A DNA stretch of 64,000 bases from Brachionus manjavacas (Eukaryota > Rotifera > Eurotatoria > Ploima > Brachionidae): positions 3,720,001 through 3,784,000 of the forward strand of contig JAHQIY010000009.1 in the NCBI GenBank assembly GCA_019054805.1, in the 5' to 3' direction. Positions 63,220 through 64,000 of this stretch are shown here, piece by piece. The notes under the pieces are model-generated. The model was given only the letters and a program-made list of their open reading frames with translations. It did not search any database and had not been told where the DNA came from. Numbering within the stretch: position 1 is the stretch's first letter; the number at the start of each line of letters is the position of its first letter. A program made the translations under genes and the position numbers.

Positions 63220-64000
63220 AAAATTTTTCCTGCAAAAATTTATGTTGAAATTTCTTCTCCTCGTCAATTTTTAATTATGCTTAGCTAATGAACTTTTCCT
63301 ACTTATAAATTTTATTAAAATTATTTTAAATTTGTCTTTTTTTTCCAAATTTCTATTTGATTCATTCATTATTTTAAAATTAAATTTTCACTTTTAAGAG
63401 ACATTTGCTAATGAGTTTACAAACGCCCTTTTTTAAAATAATTTACGAAGAAAAAAATTAAAATTGAAAAGTAAACTTCTATTAAATATTTTGAACGCCT
63501 GATGAGTGCTTGCCTAAATGAATTTAATCATAAGCGGTATTAATAATATCTATTCTAAATGTAAAGTTAAACCATGATTAATTTAAGAATTCTGAAAACA
63601 AGTATGTTTGATCACGTTTTCTAAAAATGTCTAAAATACTCGACTCTGATCTTTAATTGGAGTCCTCACAAGGCCTCATATGATGAGTTTCTTGTTTTTT
63701 GGACTTAAATTTTTAATATCGAAATTTTTTTGTTAACAAAAATTTAAGGGAATTTTTTTAAAGTTTATTTATTTGATTTTTCCAATTTGACTTATTTTAT
63801 TTTCTTGACGATTGTTCAAGCTAGAAAATTTTGTCTGATCATTCAGTTTTCAGAAATTTACTTTGAAGAACCTTTTGGTACAAAATATTTGAGATTCATC
63901 AGAAATAATACAGTCACAATCTTAAAATAAAAATAAAGTACCATATCAGAATTGGTACATTTTTTCAATAGGATTTTATTAACATCTATTATTTAGCAAT
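63220..64000. other. AT-rich intergenic, nothing recognised
   Basis: No coding frame, repeat with defined ends or RNA-like structure was found. Confidence 0.4.

Noticed and set aside
1..64000. CRISPR arrays, bacterial operons, prophage
   Set aside because: No regularly spaced direct repeats or bacterial gene organisation; the genes are spliced and eukaryotic.

Overview
The window is strongly AT-rich eukaryotic DNA. Genes are spliced, with many introns of only 46-100 bp and a few of several kb. An animal heparan-sulfate 6-O-sulfotransferase-like enzyme, an Aurora borealis (Bora) gene and two secreted trypsin-fold genes point to a metazoan. The low GC, the very short introns and an AA15 polysaccharide monooxygenase carrying fungal-type CBM1 modules suggest a small invertebrate such as a monogonont rotifer. 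That taxonomic placement is inference.

Host genes, left to right: the 3' part of an AA15 LPMO with two CBM1 domains (3-923, +); an unrecognised multi-pass membrane protein (3836-5056, +); V-ATPase subunit a (14500-21580, -), read here as eleven exons of which two look mutually exclusive; a trypsin-fold gene that has lost its catalytic histidine (21945-22904, -); an HS6ST-like sulfotransferase (26113-27150, -); Bora (45376-55222, +, two exons around a 7.6 kb intron); an apparently active secreted serine protease (60233-61117, +); and a possible terminal exon of an unknown gene (61594-61896, -).

Most of the rest is transposable-element debris. Jockey-like LINEs dominate, including one near-complete copy at 37430-41600 and several copies reduced to a shared 3' stem-loop. 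There are also CR1-like and other LINE pieces, a gypsy-type pol relic (32640-34440), MULE-related elements, pogo/Tigger-type elements with TA duplications, Tc1/mariner relics, several inverted-repeat MITEs, and a tRNA-derived SINE family with four copies. Several insertions keep readable target-site duplications, so the nesting order can be reconstructed.

The most notable observations are: (1) two adjacent V-ATPase exons with matching phases that can replace each other but cannot be used together; (2) an LPMO in which each CBM1 is one exon with the same phase-0 boundaries; (3) two head-to-head MULE-like copies, one coding for a SWIM-only protein and one with a perfect 9-bp target duplication; (4) a rearranged 5' end of 18S rRNA; and (5) a run of perfect hairpins beside the V-ATPase promoter.
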